NCBI GenBank assembly: GCA_964580085.1
Contig: CAZOJF010000017.1
Location: 1 to 9,793, forward strand
Source: CAYUWK01 sp964580085
Lineage (GTDB): Bacteria > Patescibacteriota > Minisyncoccia > Minisyncoccales > CG1-02-41-26
Length of the DNA stretch: 9,793 nucleotides
Direction of reading: 5' to 3'
Shown: piece by piece, positions 1-6,410 of the stretch
Numbering within the stretch: the stretch's first letter is position 1
Layout: every line of letters starts with the position of its first letter
The notes under the pieces: generated by a model
Told to the model about the DNA's origin: nothing
What the model saw: only the letters and a program-made list of their open reading frames with translations
Databases searched by the model: none
Position numbers and translations under genes: made by a program

Positions 1-640
1 TTTTTACTCCTGAACTTGTGCCCACTATATCTGCTCCAGCATTAACCATCATTTCCACATCCTTCAATGTTATAATTTTGCCAGATGCTTTAATTTTTAA
101 ACCAGGTGCTGCTTTCTTCATAATTTGAAGATGTTTTGCTTTTTCTTTTAATTCAATATTTTCTAGTGGATCTTTGCCAGTTGCCGTCTTAACACAAAAA
201 GCTCCTGATTTTTTAACTAAAGCCGATGCTTTTTCAATTTCTTGATCTGTCAAATAACCAGAACCGATTATTACTTTAGTGGGTAAAATTTTAGTAATAT
301 CTTTTAAATCTTCTAAGATATCATCAAATCTTTCATATTTAACGTCAATAATATTAATAACAATATCTAACTCATCTGCTCCGTCTTTTTTTGCTTTTTT
401 ACATGTTTCGACTCTTTTTGAATGAGGGCTTAAACCCATAGGGGGGTCGATAAGAACAACGACTTTTATCCCTGTGTCTTTTAATTCTTTATGGCATAAA
501 GAGACCCATTTTGGATTTATGCAAACACTTCTAAATTTATATTTTTTAGCTTCTGTACATATTCTCTGGATATCTTTTTCTGTGGCTGAAAGTCTAATAT
601 TTGTATGCTCGATTATTTTAGCAACATTTTTTTTCAACAT
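1..640 (-). CDS. deoC: Deoxyribose-phosphate aldolase, 3' end cut by window edge
   Basis: This is a class I aldolase of the DeoC/LacD TIM-barrel family, expected to split 2-deoxyribose-5-phosphate into acetaldehyde and glyceraldehyde-3-phosphate in the cytoplasm. There are 213 readable codons of about 220 expected; the C-terminus runs off position 1. Visible landmarks are an IEHT start block (residues 10-13), VCINP (39-43), ELDIVIN with the expected catalytic Asp92, CVKTATG with the Schiff-base Lys151, IKASG with the second active-site Lys184, and a VGTSSG phosphate-binding loop (206-211). Two motifs differ from the common family form: VIIGSG (124-129) where VIxETG is usual, and SGKIIT where GGIRT is usual. 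The ATG at 640 gives the family-like N-terminus and overlaps the end of tmk by 23 bases, so the two are probably translationally coupled. The SD is weak. Family assignment is firm; substrate is inferred. Confidence 0.85.
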   Translation of the reverse strand, partial: MLKKNVAKIIEHTNIRLSATEKDIQRICTEAKKYKFRSVCINPKWVSLCHKELKDTGIKVVVLIDPPMGLSPHSKRVETCKKAKKDGADELDIVINIIDVKYERFDDILEDLKDITKILPTKVIIGSGYLTDQEIEKASALVKKSGAFCVKTATGKDPLENIELKEKAKHLQIMKKAAPGLKIKASGKIITLKDVEMMVNAGADIVGTSSGVK

Positions 641-1232
641 ATGATTTAATTTCTTCAAAAACTTTATCCGGCAATAATTCGCCGTTTATAGAATAAACAT
701 TTTTAAAGTTTTTTATTATTTTTTTATAATTTTCGTAAACCTTTTTTAATTTTTCCCTTTTTTCAAAAAGCGTTTTTTTAATTCCCCTCTTTCTGATCCT
801 GGCTATACAAATATCCTGATTAACATCAAGGAAAAATGTTAAATCTGGCATTAAAAAATCCTTATTCATCTCTATTAGTAATTTTAAGTCAAGACCGTCA
901 GAAACACCATAGGCAAAAGTAGAAAAAAAGTATCTATCAGAAATAACAATCTTTCCATCTTTCAAGTTAGGAATAATAACATTATCTAAGTGATATTTTC
1001 TATCTTTAGTAAATAACTTTTGAAGTTCTAAAGGAGAAATTTTTTCTTTTTCTTGTAAAACTCGTTTTATTTTTTTACCTGCTTCGGAAATAATAGTTGG
1101 TTCTTTAGTTATTAAAACTTTATATTTTTTTTGGATTAAAAAGTCCTTTAAAAGTAAAGACTCTGTGCTTTGGCCTGATCCATCTAGGCCTTCAAAAACA
1201 ATAAATTTTCCAGGATAAATATTATTTCTCAT
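618..1232 (-). CDS. tmk: Thymidylate kinase (dTMP kinase) with variant P-loop
   Basis: This kinase phosphorylates dTMP to dTDP using ATP, the step shared by all routes to dTTP. It has 204 residues, normal for the family. Motifs in order are FEGLDGSGQST (13-23, Walker A), TKEP (42-45, matching the usual TREP), RKYHLDNVIIPNL (78-90), the DRY motif at 99-101, TFFLDV (132-137), and a basic LID segment (about 145-163). The P-loop lysine that normally binds the ATP phosphates is Gln21. All other motifs are intact and the gene is in an apparent operon, so I infer a working enzyme of a variant subgroup rather than a decayed one. The ATG at 1232 has no recognisable SD and lies about 7 bases after an extended -10-like element, so the transcript may be leaderless. 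The 3' end overlaps deoC. Confidence 0.9.
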   Translation of the reverse strand: MRNNIYPGKFIVFEGLDGSGQSTESLLLKDFLIQKKYKVLITKEPTIISEAGKKIKRVLQEKEKISPLELQKLFTKDRKYHLDNVIIPNLKDGKIVISDRYFFSTFAYGVSDGLDLKLLIEMNKDFLMPDLTFFLDVNQDICIARIRKRGIKKTLFEKREKLKKVYENYKKIIKNFKNVYSINGELLPDKVFEEIKSYVEKKCC

Positions 1233-1238
1233 GAGTTT

Positions 1239-1247
1239 ATAATAACA
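1239..1247 (-). promoter_or_regulatory. Possible extended -10 promoter of tmk-deoC
   Basis: Minus-strand TGT-TATTAT is an extended -10 (TGn plus hexamer). It ends 7 bases before the tmk ATG, so transcription could begin at or next to the start codon. No good -35 is present; the expected place is occupied by the T-rich tail of the dcd terminator. In AT-rich DNA such matches arise by chance, so this is tentative. Confidence 0.33.
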
Positions 1248-1263
1248 TATTGGAACTAAATGA

Positions 1264-1318
1264 AAAAGCAGCCAATATCAACTAGCTGTTTTAAATTTAC
1301 AGTTTAAAGGCTGTCTTT
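1264..1318 (-). terminator. Putative intrinsic terminator after dcd
   Basis: The minus strand has CAGCC (1269-1273 on the plus strand) and GGCTG (1309-1313) arms, extended by AAAG/CTTT with one bulged A, followed by a TTTTT run. The loop is long (about 35 bases). The outer 5' arm includes the last dcd codons. A weaker alternative uses a shorter arm at 1285-1292. Its position at the end of the secE-dcd unit supports it; the fold is imperfect. Confidence 0.42.
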
Positions 1319-1876
1319 ATAAATCTTGCTTTCAGTGGGAAGTTGGTTCCCATAATATTTTGAGCTTTTTCTTTTTGAATAAGGATTTTCAGCAGGCGAA
1401 GTCAAGCTTTCAAAAGCTAATTGACATATTCTCATTCCTGGATATAAAAGAATGGGTAGGATTCCAACATTTGACATTTCTAGGGTTAAACAACCCTTAA
1501 ATCCAGGATCAACATAACCAGCGGTTGAGTGAACAATCAATCCTAGTCTGCCCCAACTACTTCTCCCTTCAATTCTAGCGCCTACATTATTAGGTAAAGT
1601 AATTTCTTCTAATGTAGCGGCTAAAACAAATTCTCCTTTATGGAGAATAAATGGCTCTTTACCTTTTATTTTTATCAGTTTAGTTAAATTTTTAAAAGTT
1701 TGGCGATCTAAAGGATTAATATATGCTTTTTTTATAGAATTAAAAACCCTGAAATCCCTACCCAGCCTTAAATCCAAAGAAGCAGGTCCTAGTTGTTTAC
1801 TCAAAACAGGTTTGGGCTTAATGATAATCCTTTTTTCTTTCAGATATTTTTTAATTTCTTGATCTGAAAATATCAT
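1304..1876 (-). CDS. dcd: dCTP deaminase (possibly bifunctional deaminase/dUTPase)
   Basis: The product deaminates dCTP to dUTP, feeding dUMP and so thymidylate synthesis. It is a trimeric, cytoplasmic enzyme. The 190-residue length fits Dcd. Diagnostic segments are PASLDLRLG (31-39), EGRSSWGRLGL (103-113, nucleotide-binding Arg/Ser), HSTAGYVDPGFKG (116-128), TLEMSN (131-136) with the expected catalytic Glu133, MRICQLAFE (148-156), and a C-terminal KYYGNQLPTESKIYKD block that closes over the substrate. Sequence alone does not settle whether it also hydrolyses dUTP, as the Methanocaldococcus enzyme does. No separate dut is visible here. Its ATG overlaps the rplK stop by 4 bases (ATGA), so it is co-translated with the ribosomal/secretion genes. 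It takes the place where rplA normally follows rplK. Confidence 0.92.
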   Translation of the reverse strand: MIFSDQEIKKYLKEKRIIIKPKPVLSKQLGPASLDLRLGRDFRVFNSIKKAYINPLDRQTFKNLTKLIKIKGKEPFILHKGEFVLAATLEEITLPNNVGARIEGRSSWGRLGLIVHSTAGYVDPGFKGCLTLEMSNVGILPILLYPGMRICQLAFESLTSPAENPYSKRKSSKYYGNQLPTESKIYKDSL

Positions 1877-2292
1877 ATTATTTCAATTCCCATATTTTTC
1901 GCCGTTCCTTCTATAATCTTAATCGCCTGATTAATGTCCTTGGTATTCAAATCCGACAACTTCTTTTTAGCAACTTCTTCCAATTGGGCTCTAGTAATTT
2001 TCCCAACTTTAGTTTTATTCGGCGTCCCAGATCCTTTTTCAATACCTATAGCTTTCTTTATGAGCTCAGAAGCTAAAGGAGACTTTACTTTAAAATCATA
2101 TGTTCTGTCTTCATAAACAGAAACTTCTACGGGGATTGTAAAGCCCATTTGTTCTTTTGTAGCCTCATTAAATCTTTGACAAAACTCTGAGATATTTATT
2201 CCATATTGGGCCAGAGCTGGACCTACCGGAGGAGCAGGTGTGGCTTTACCAGCTGAAATTTGTAATTTTATTATATTTTGTATTTTTTTCAT
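1873..2292 (-). CDS. rplK: Large ribosomal subunit protein uL11
   Basis: L11 binds the GTPase-associated region of 23S rRNA at the base of the ribosomal stalk. The protein has 139 residues, a standard length. The N-terminal domain shows IKLQISAGKATPAPPVGPALAQYGINI (residues 8-34), including the conserved proline-rich stretch. The C-terminal RNA-binding domain has GSGTPNKTKVGKITRAQ (87-103) and ends with the typical EGTAKNMGIEI. The start overlaps the nusG stop and the end overlaps the dcd start, both as ATGA, giving tight coupling. The stop is TGA, which excludes lineages that read UGA as an amino acid. No rplA (L1) follows, which is unusual. Confidence 0.98.
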   Translation of the reverse strand: MKKIQNIIKLQISAGKATPAPPVGPALAQYGINISEFCQRFNEATKEQMGFTIPVEVSVYEDRTYDFKVKSPLASELIKKAIGIEKGSGTPNKTKVGKITRAQLEEVAKKKLSDLNTKDINQAIKIIEGTAKNMGIEII

Positions 2293-2834
2293 AACTTTTT
2301 TATTTGTAAAGAATCTACTTCAACTGGAGTGTCTCTTCCAAACAAGTTTACTAAAACTTTTAATTTTCCTTTTCCTTCATCAATCTCTGATACTTTACCT
2401 TCAAAATCTTTAAATGGCCCATCATTAATTTTAACTAAAGTTCCTAAGGTAACATCTATTTTATATTGCGTAGATTCGGTTCCTATTTTACTTTTTAAAT
2501 TTTTAATCTCGTTTAAAGAAACTGGGATAGGAGTGGTACCAGCTCCAATAAAACCAGTAACCCTTGGCGTATTTCTGACAACATACCAAGAATCATCAGT
2601 AACTATCATTTCGACTAAAACATATCCTGGATATATTTTTTCTTCAATCATTTTTCTCTTGCCATTTTTTATTTTAATCTTTTTTTCTTTAGGGACTAAA
2701 ACATTGAAGATTTTATCTTCCATGCCTAAGCTTTCTATGCGTTGTTTCAAGTTTTTTGCTACAGCGTCTTCGTATCCAGAATAAGTATGCAAAACATACC
2801 ACCTTCTACCTTGTTGTATTTCTTGTTTTGGCAT
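2289..2834 (-). CDS. nusG: Transcription termination/antitermination factor NusG
   Basis: NusG binds the RNA polymerase clamp and links it to Rho or to the ribosome. The 181 residues are the normal size. The N-terminal NGN domain starts at RRWYVLHTYSGYE (10-22), followed by KIYPGYVLVEM (about 67-77) and NTPRVTGFIG (about 88-97). The C-terminal KOW domain has VKINDGPFKDFEGKVSEID (about 134-152). It sits 28 bases downstream of secE in the usual secE-nusG-rplK order and overlaps rplK by 4 bases. The start at 2834 gives the standard short lead before the WYVLHTYSGYE block. No strong SD is present; the nearest purine stretch is about 17 bases upstream. Confidence 0.98.
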   Translation of the reverse strand: MPKQEIQQGRRWYVLHTYSGYEDAVAKNLKQRIESLGMEDKIFNVLVPKEKKIKIKNGKRKMIEEKIYPGYVLVEMIVTDDSWYVVRNTPRVTGFIGAGTTPIPVSLNEIKNLKSKIGTESTQYKIDVTLGTLVKINDGPFKDFEGKVSEIDEGKGKLKVLVNLFGRDTPVEVDSLQIKKL

Positions 2835-2862
2835 ATTAAAAAATTATATTATCTTCTAGCAT

Positions 2863-3075
2863 TTAAACGAAAAATCTCCCTATAATTTTCATAAATATAA
2901 AATCCAAAGCACCTAAATAAATTGCAACCGAAATAGAAATTGTAATCACAATCAATGTGTATTTAATTGTTTCAGTGCGACTTGGCCAATCTATTTTTTT
3001 TGCTTCAATATAAACCTCCTTAAAAAAAAGTTTTATATTTTCAAATTTTTTAATTAAAAAATTAATAATTTTCAT
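2863..3075 (-). CDS. secE: Preprotein translocase subunit SecE
   Basis: SecE clamps SecY in the inner-membrane SecYEG channel. This is a short 70-residue form with one membrane span, as in most bacteria other than Escherichia coli. An amphipathic N-terminal helix (1-25) leads into the family signature EAKKIDWPSRTETIKYT (24-40), followed by a hydrophobic helix of about residues 41-63. It is followed by nusG after 28 bases. The ATG lies only 7 bases after the T-run of a terminator-like hairpin, so there is no room for a normal unstructured SD. Confidence 0.96.
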   Translation of the reverse strand: MKIINFLIKKFENIKLFFKEVYIEAKKIDWPSRTETIKYTLIVITISISVAIYLGALDFIFMKIIGRFFV

Positions 3076-3082
3076 TGTTTTT

Positions 3083-3102
3083 AAAAAGCCCTAAGGGGCT
3101 TT
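3083..3102 (-). terminator. Hairpin plus T-run between gyrB and secE
   Basis: On the minus strand AAAGCCC and GGGCTTT form a 7-bp stem with a CTTA loop, followed by TTTTT overlapping the stem end. This is a good intrinsic terminator for pheT-gyrB. It also lies downstream of the secE promoter candidate and directly before the secE ATG, so it may act as an attenuator or cap the 5' end of the secE mRNA. On the plus strand the tail is not a T-run, so the active direction is minus. Confidence 0.7.
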
Positions 3103-3112
3103 ATATAATATA

Positions 3113-3141
3113 AGATTAGACCCTATTATCTATTTTGTCAA
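3113..3141 (-). promoter_or_regulatory. Probable promoter of secE-nusG-rplK-dcd
   Basis: A perfect -35 TTGACA (3141-3136) is followed after 17 bases by TAATCT (3118-3113), a modest -10. Transcription would start near 3106, just before the hairpin. Alternative AT-rich -10 sequences lie at 3110-3103 but at poor spacing. The consensus -35 in a non-coding gap ahead of an operon is the main support. Confidence 0.5.
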
Positions 3142-3158
3142 TAGAACCAAATATCTTT

Positions 3159-6100
3159 TTAAATATCTAAGTTTTTTACTTTTTTAGCATGGACTTGAAT
3201 AAATTTCTTTCTAGGAAAGACTTCTTTGCCCATTAAAACATCAAATATATGATCAGCTACTTTGGCATCTTCTATATTAACTTTTAATAAAGTTCTATTT
3301 TCCGGATCCATAGTCGTATTCCATAACTCATTCGGGTTCATTTCTCCTAAGCCTTTATAGCGTTGAATATTTATATTAGTTATTCCCTTTTTCCCAAGGT
3401 TAGAAACTATTTCTTCTTTATCAGCGTCTGTATAGGCATACTCTGTATTTTTGCCAGATTGTATTTTATAAAGTGGAGGTTGAGCAATATAAAGATATCC
3501 TCTTTCAATAATTTCCCTAAAATATCTAAAAAATAGAGTTAAAAGCAAAGTCCTTATGTGGGCGCCATCAACATCAGCATCAGACATTAAAATAATTCGG
3601 TGATATCTTAGTTTTTCTATATTGAAATCCTGACTTATAGCAGTACCAAGAGCAATAATTAATGATTTTATTTCTTCAGACGTTAAAATCCTATCAAGTC
3701 TTGCCCTCTCTACATTTAAAATCTTTCCTTTTAAAGGCAGTATTGCTTGGAATCTCCTATCTCTAGCCATTTTGCAACTATTATGGACAAACACACCAGA
3801 AGACAAAGCAAAATTATGAGTACCTTCTACTTCTAAATCATAAACATCTATTTTTTTAGAAATTTTAATTATTTTTTTAATCTTATGGTTATAGTTTAAT
3901 ACAGCTTCTTTCAATTTTTCTTCATTCCCAGCAAAAAATCTAGAACAAATTGTATTATATTTTAAAACAGATTTGTCATTTCTTTTTTTTCTTCTTTCAA
4001 TATATTCTTTTACATTAATATCTTCGTATTCTCTAGATATCTCCTTTAATAATTTTAAGGCCTTGTTCAAATATGTTTGATTATATGCTATTTTTCTTCT
4101 CTTTCTGAATTCCGCTGTCCATTGTTCTTTAGTTTTTTCACTTCTCCATTCCAGAAGTTTTTTATTTCCCCATTGTTTTTTAGCTATCATAGAAAGTTCT
4201 TTTGCTCTTTCGGGATGTTCTTGAAAATACTTTCTCACCTTCTCTGCTTGTTTCTTTCTATCCCCAGAATTATTCCAATACTTTTTTTGATTCTCGTATA
4301 ACAATTTATTATTTCTTTCTCTGTAATTTGAATCTTTTTCATAAAATTCTAAAAATTTCTGGAGCATATACTTCTTATATTCTTTATCTTCCCATTGTTT
4401 TTTTGCTCTTTTGCTTAACATTTTCCTCATTTCAGGTGTAATCATAATCTTCTTAATCTTTTCCCTATATTCTTTTGTTTTATGAGCTTGCTTTGCTTTT
4501 TCTTTACTAACATCACTATGAAGACCATATTTTATCATTTTTCGATGATAAGCCATATGCTCTTCTTTTTTCATTCTTATTATATTATGTGGGTTATTGT
4601 TCAATTTGTTAAAATCAATATGATGTTTATCACAACCATCTTTTCTTGAATAAATATTATTTTCAAGATTATACATATCAGATAAAATATGTGTAAAAAT
4701 CCATTGATGTTTTATAGGACTATATATCATCTCATAACCTTTAATTGTAATCCCTCCACCTATTTGAGAAATTTTACGATAAAGCGGCATCAAAGAATCT
4801 TGAGAAGAAAGCTCTTTAGCTTCCTTATAAGAACCATTTTTTACCATAAATTTGTGATCCGGCGTACAAATTATTTCTTCGTTATTATCTAAAATTACTT
4901 TGATTACTTCTGTATTTTTTTTAGTACGTCTAATATTCTTTACCAAGCCTATTCCAATTACTCCATCTTTTTTTACTGTATAGCAATAATTTTTCTTGTC
5001 TTCTTTCTCTTCTTTAATTAATTCTTTAAATGATAAATTTTTTCCATCTACTAAAGCAATTTTTGTATCTCCCGAAAAACAGCCTCCGGCACTATCGCCT
5101 TCTACCACATAAATCTCAGATTCTTCTGGCTTCCGAGAAGAACAATCAGCTAATTTTCCAGGTAAACTTAAACTACCTAAAATGCCTTTTCTTAAAACTG
5201 TACTTCTGGCCGCTTTAGCTGCTCTTCTGGCTTTAGCAGAAATAAGAGAATTCTCTATTATCGCTCTTGCATCCTGAGGATTTCTTTCTAAAAAATCTGT
5301 TAATCCTTCTGATAAAGCTTGTTCTACTGCTAATTTAGCTTCTGGGTTTCCTAACTTTGCTTTTGTTTGTCCTTCAAACTGTGGTTCTTTTATCTTTATT
5401 GAAACAACTCCTATCAAACCTTCTCTGACATCGTTCCCGGTAAAGTTTTCATCTTTTTCTTTTAAATATCCATTTTTCTTAGCATAATCATTTAATACTC
5501 TTGTTAGAGCCGTTCTAAAACCAGTAAGATGAGACCCACCTTCACCTGTAAAAATGTTGTTGGCAAAAGATTGCTCCAATGCTTCCATTTCCTGAGCATA
5601 TTGAAGTGCAACTTCAACTAAAATCCCCTGCTTTTCGTTTTTAACATAAAAAATATTATTATTTCTTGTTTCGGCTTGACCAACTAAATATTTTACATAA
5701 GCACGTAATCCTCCCTCAAAATAAAAATTATATCCAAGAGAATCTGAAGAATTTCTTTGATCGTAAATAGTTATTTTTACTCCAGAAGTTAGATAGGCTT
5801 GTTGGCGGAGATGATTTAAAATCTTTTTAATATCAAATTTAACTTCTTCAAAAATAGTAGCATCTGGCTCAAAAGTAATTGTAGTTCCTCTTTTTTTACA
5901 AGCTCCTAATTTACGAACTTTCGTTTTTGGTTTCCCTTCAGAATATTCTTGCACATATCTTTCTGACCCCCTACAAACTTCTGCGGTCATATGTTTTGAC
6001 AACGCACAAACAACTGAAACTCCTACTCCATGTAGTCCCCCGGCAATCTTATAAGCCTTTCCTCCAAATTTAGCCCCAGCATGTAATGTTGTCATTACTG

Positions 6101-6410
6101 TTTCTAATGCTGATTTACCTGTCTGAGGGTGTTTATCAACTGGAATCCCCCGACCGTCATCTATTGTCCTTATCTTGTTATCGGGTAACAAGTAAACTTG
6201 AATATGTTTACAATATCCTGCCATTGCTTCATCTAAAGAATTGTCTATACATTCCCAAATCAAATGATGTATCCCCGAGGCACCTGTTGAACCAATATAC
6301 ATTCCCGGTCTCTTCCGGACAGGTTCAAGTCCTTTTAGAACATAAATATCTTTAGCTGTATATTCTTCTTTTTTAGCTGTTTTTTTCATATTTATTTTCT
6401 TACTTCCCAT
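3159..6410 (-). CDS. gyrB: DNA gyrase subunit B precursor containing an intein
   Basis: GyrB is the ATPase subunit of gyrase (A2B2), which introduces negative supercoils. The 1083-residue precursor is an intein of 434 residues plus an extein of 649, a normal short GyrB. The GHKL ATPase domain has WECIDNSLDEA with Glu53 and Asn57, DDGRGIP (84-90), the GGLHGVGVSVV loop (124-134) and the QTK loop (348-350). The TOPRIM domain has EGDSAGG (437-443), interrupted right after Gly443, and MSDADVDGAH (942-951). The C-terminus has QRYKGLGEMNPNELWNTTMDPENRTLL, typical of GyrB. The intein must splice out to rebuild the Mg-binding motif. The ATG at 6410 overlaps the end of pheT by 19 bases; an in-frame ATG at 6389 (Met8), 2 bases after the pheT stop, is equally plausible. 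GyrB is favoured over ParE by the motifs and the intact GyrB-like C-terminus, without any partner gene in view. Confidence 0.96.
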   Translation of the reverse strand: MGSKKINMKKTAKKEEYTAKDIYVLKGLEPVRKRPGMYIGSTGASGIHHLIWECIDNSLDEAMAGYCKHIQVYLLPDNKIRTIDDGRGIPVDKHPQTGKSALETVMTTLHAGAKFGGKAYKIAGGLHGVGVSVVCALSKHMTAEVCRGSERYVQEYSEGKPKTKVRKLGACKKRGTTITFEPDATIFEEVKFDIKKILNHLRQQAYLTSGVKITIYDQRNSSDSLGYNFYFEGGLRAYVKYLVGQAETRNNNIFYVKNEKQGILVEVALQYAQEMEALEQSFANNIFTGEGGSHLTGFRTALTRVLNDYAKKNGYLKEKDENFTGNDVREGLIGVVSIKIKEPQFEGQTKAKLGNPEAKLAVEQALSEGLTDFLERNPQDARAIIENSLISAKARRAAKAARSTVLRKGILGSLSLPGKLADCSSRKPEESEIYVVEGDSAGGCFSGDTKIALVDGKNLSFKELIKEEKEDKKNYCYTVKKDGVIGIGLVKNIRRTKKNTEVIKVILDNNEEIICTPDHKFMVKNGSYKEAKELSSQDSLMPLYRKISQIGGGITIKGYEMIYSPIKHQWIFTHILSDMYNLENNIYSRKDGCDKHHIDFNKLNNNPHNIIRMKKEEHMAYHRKMIKYGLHSDVSKEKAKQAHKTKEYREKIKKIMITPEMRKMLSKRAKKQWEDKEYKKYMLQKFLEFYEKDSNYRERNNKLLYENQKKYWNNSGDRKKQAEKVRKYFQEHPERAKELSMIAKKQWGNKKLLEWRSEKTKEQWTAEFRKRRKIAYNQTYLNKALKLLKEISREYEDINVKEYIERRKKRNDKSVLKYNTICSRFFAGNEEKLKEAVLNYNHKIKKIIKISKKIDVYDLEVEGTHNFALSSGVFVHNSCKMARDRRFQAILPLKGKILNVERARLDRILTSEEIKSLIIALGTAISQDFNIEKLRYHRIILMSDADVDGAHIRTLLLTLFFRYFREIIERGYLYIAQPPLYKIQSGKNTEYAYTDADKEEIVSNLGKKGITNINIQRYKGLGEMNPNELWNTTMDPENRTLLKVNIEDAKVADHIFDVLMGKEVFPRKKFIQVHAKKVKNLDI
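3780..5081 (-). mobile_element. GyrB intein with HNH homing endonuclease
   Basis: The intein covers precursor residues 444-877. It begins with Cys444 in CFSGDTKIALVDG (block A). It has TPDH (516-519) as the block B TxxH, VYDLEVEGTHNFALSSG as block F, and VFVHN as block G. The +1 residue is Ser878 (SCKMARDRR). All catalytic residues for class 1 splicing are present: Cys1, block B Thr/His, penultimate His, terminal Asn and +1 Ser. The insertion point EGDSAGG/S is a known GyrB intein site, used for example by the Synechocystis GyrB intein. The central insert is an HNH nuclease (roughly 560-625), with HHIDFNKLNNNPHN at 596-609 and EHMAYH at 617-622, rather than the common LAGLIDADG type. The ORF is uninterrupted, so both splicing and homing look functional. 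This is inference from motifs only. Confidence 0.95.
4101..4487 (-). repeat. Trp-centred modular repeats downstream of the intein HNH motif
   Basis: Precursor residues 642-770 contain a degenerate repeat built on a basic helix and a Trp: AKKQWEDKEY (669-678), QKKYWNNSGDR (708-718), AKKQWGNKKL (743-752) and TKEQWTAEFRK (760-770). Linkers between them are rich in Lys, Arg and Glu. Spacing between Trp residues is 39, 35 and 17. Such arrays recall nuclease-associated modular DNA-binding domains (NUMOD-type) found beside HNH and GIY-YIG homing nucleases. The likely role is recognition of a long target around the gyrB insertion site. Exact domain family not established. Confidence 0.6.

Noticed and set aside
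2278..2784. 168-codon plus-strand frame opposite nusG
   Set aside because: It is antisense to a confident nusG, has no family-like motif and no SD-promoter pair; it is a shadow frame of AT-rich coding DNA.
1873..2834. Alternative genetic code with UGA read as an amino acid
   Set aside because: UGA terminates both rplK and nusG at exactly the expected family lengths, so the standard bacterial code holds.
3780..5081. LAGLIDADG homing endonuclease or split intein
   Set aside because: No LAGLIDADG dodecapeptides are visible; the insert has an HNH signature and the frame is continuous from Cys1 to the terminal Asn.
3159..6410. ParE (topoisomerase IV) instead of GyrB
   Set aside because: The TOPRIM and C-terminal motifs (RDRRFQAILPLKGKILN, YKGLGEMNPNELW) match GyrB better; a ParE identity cannot be fully excluded without the partner subunit.
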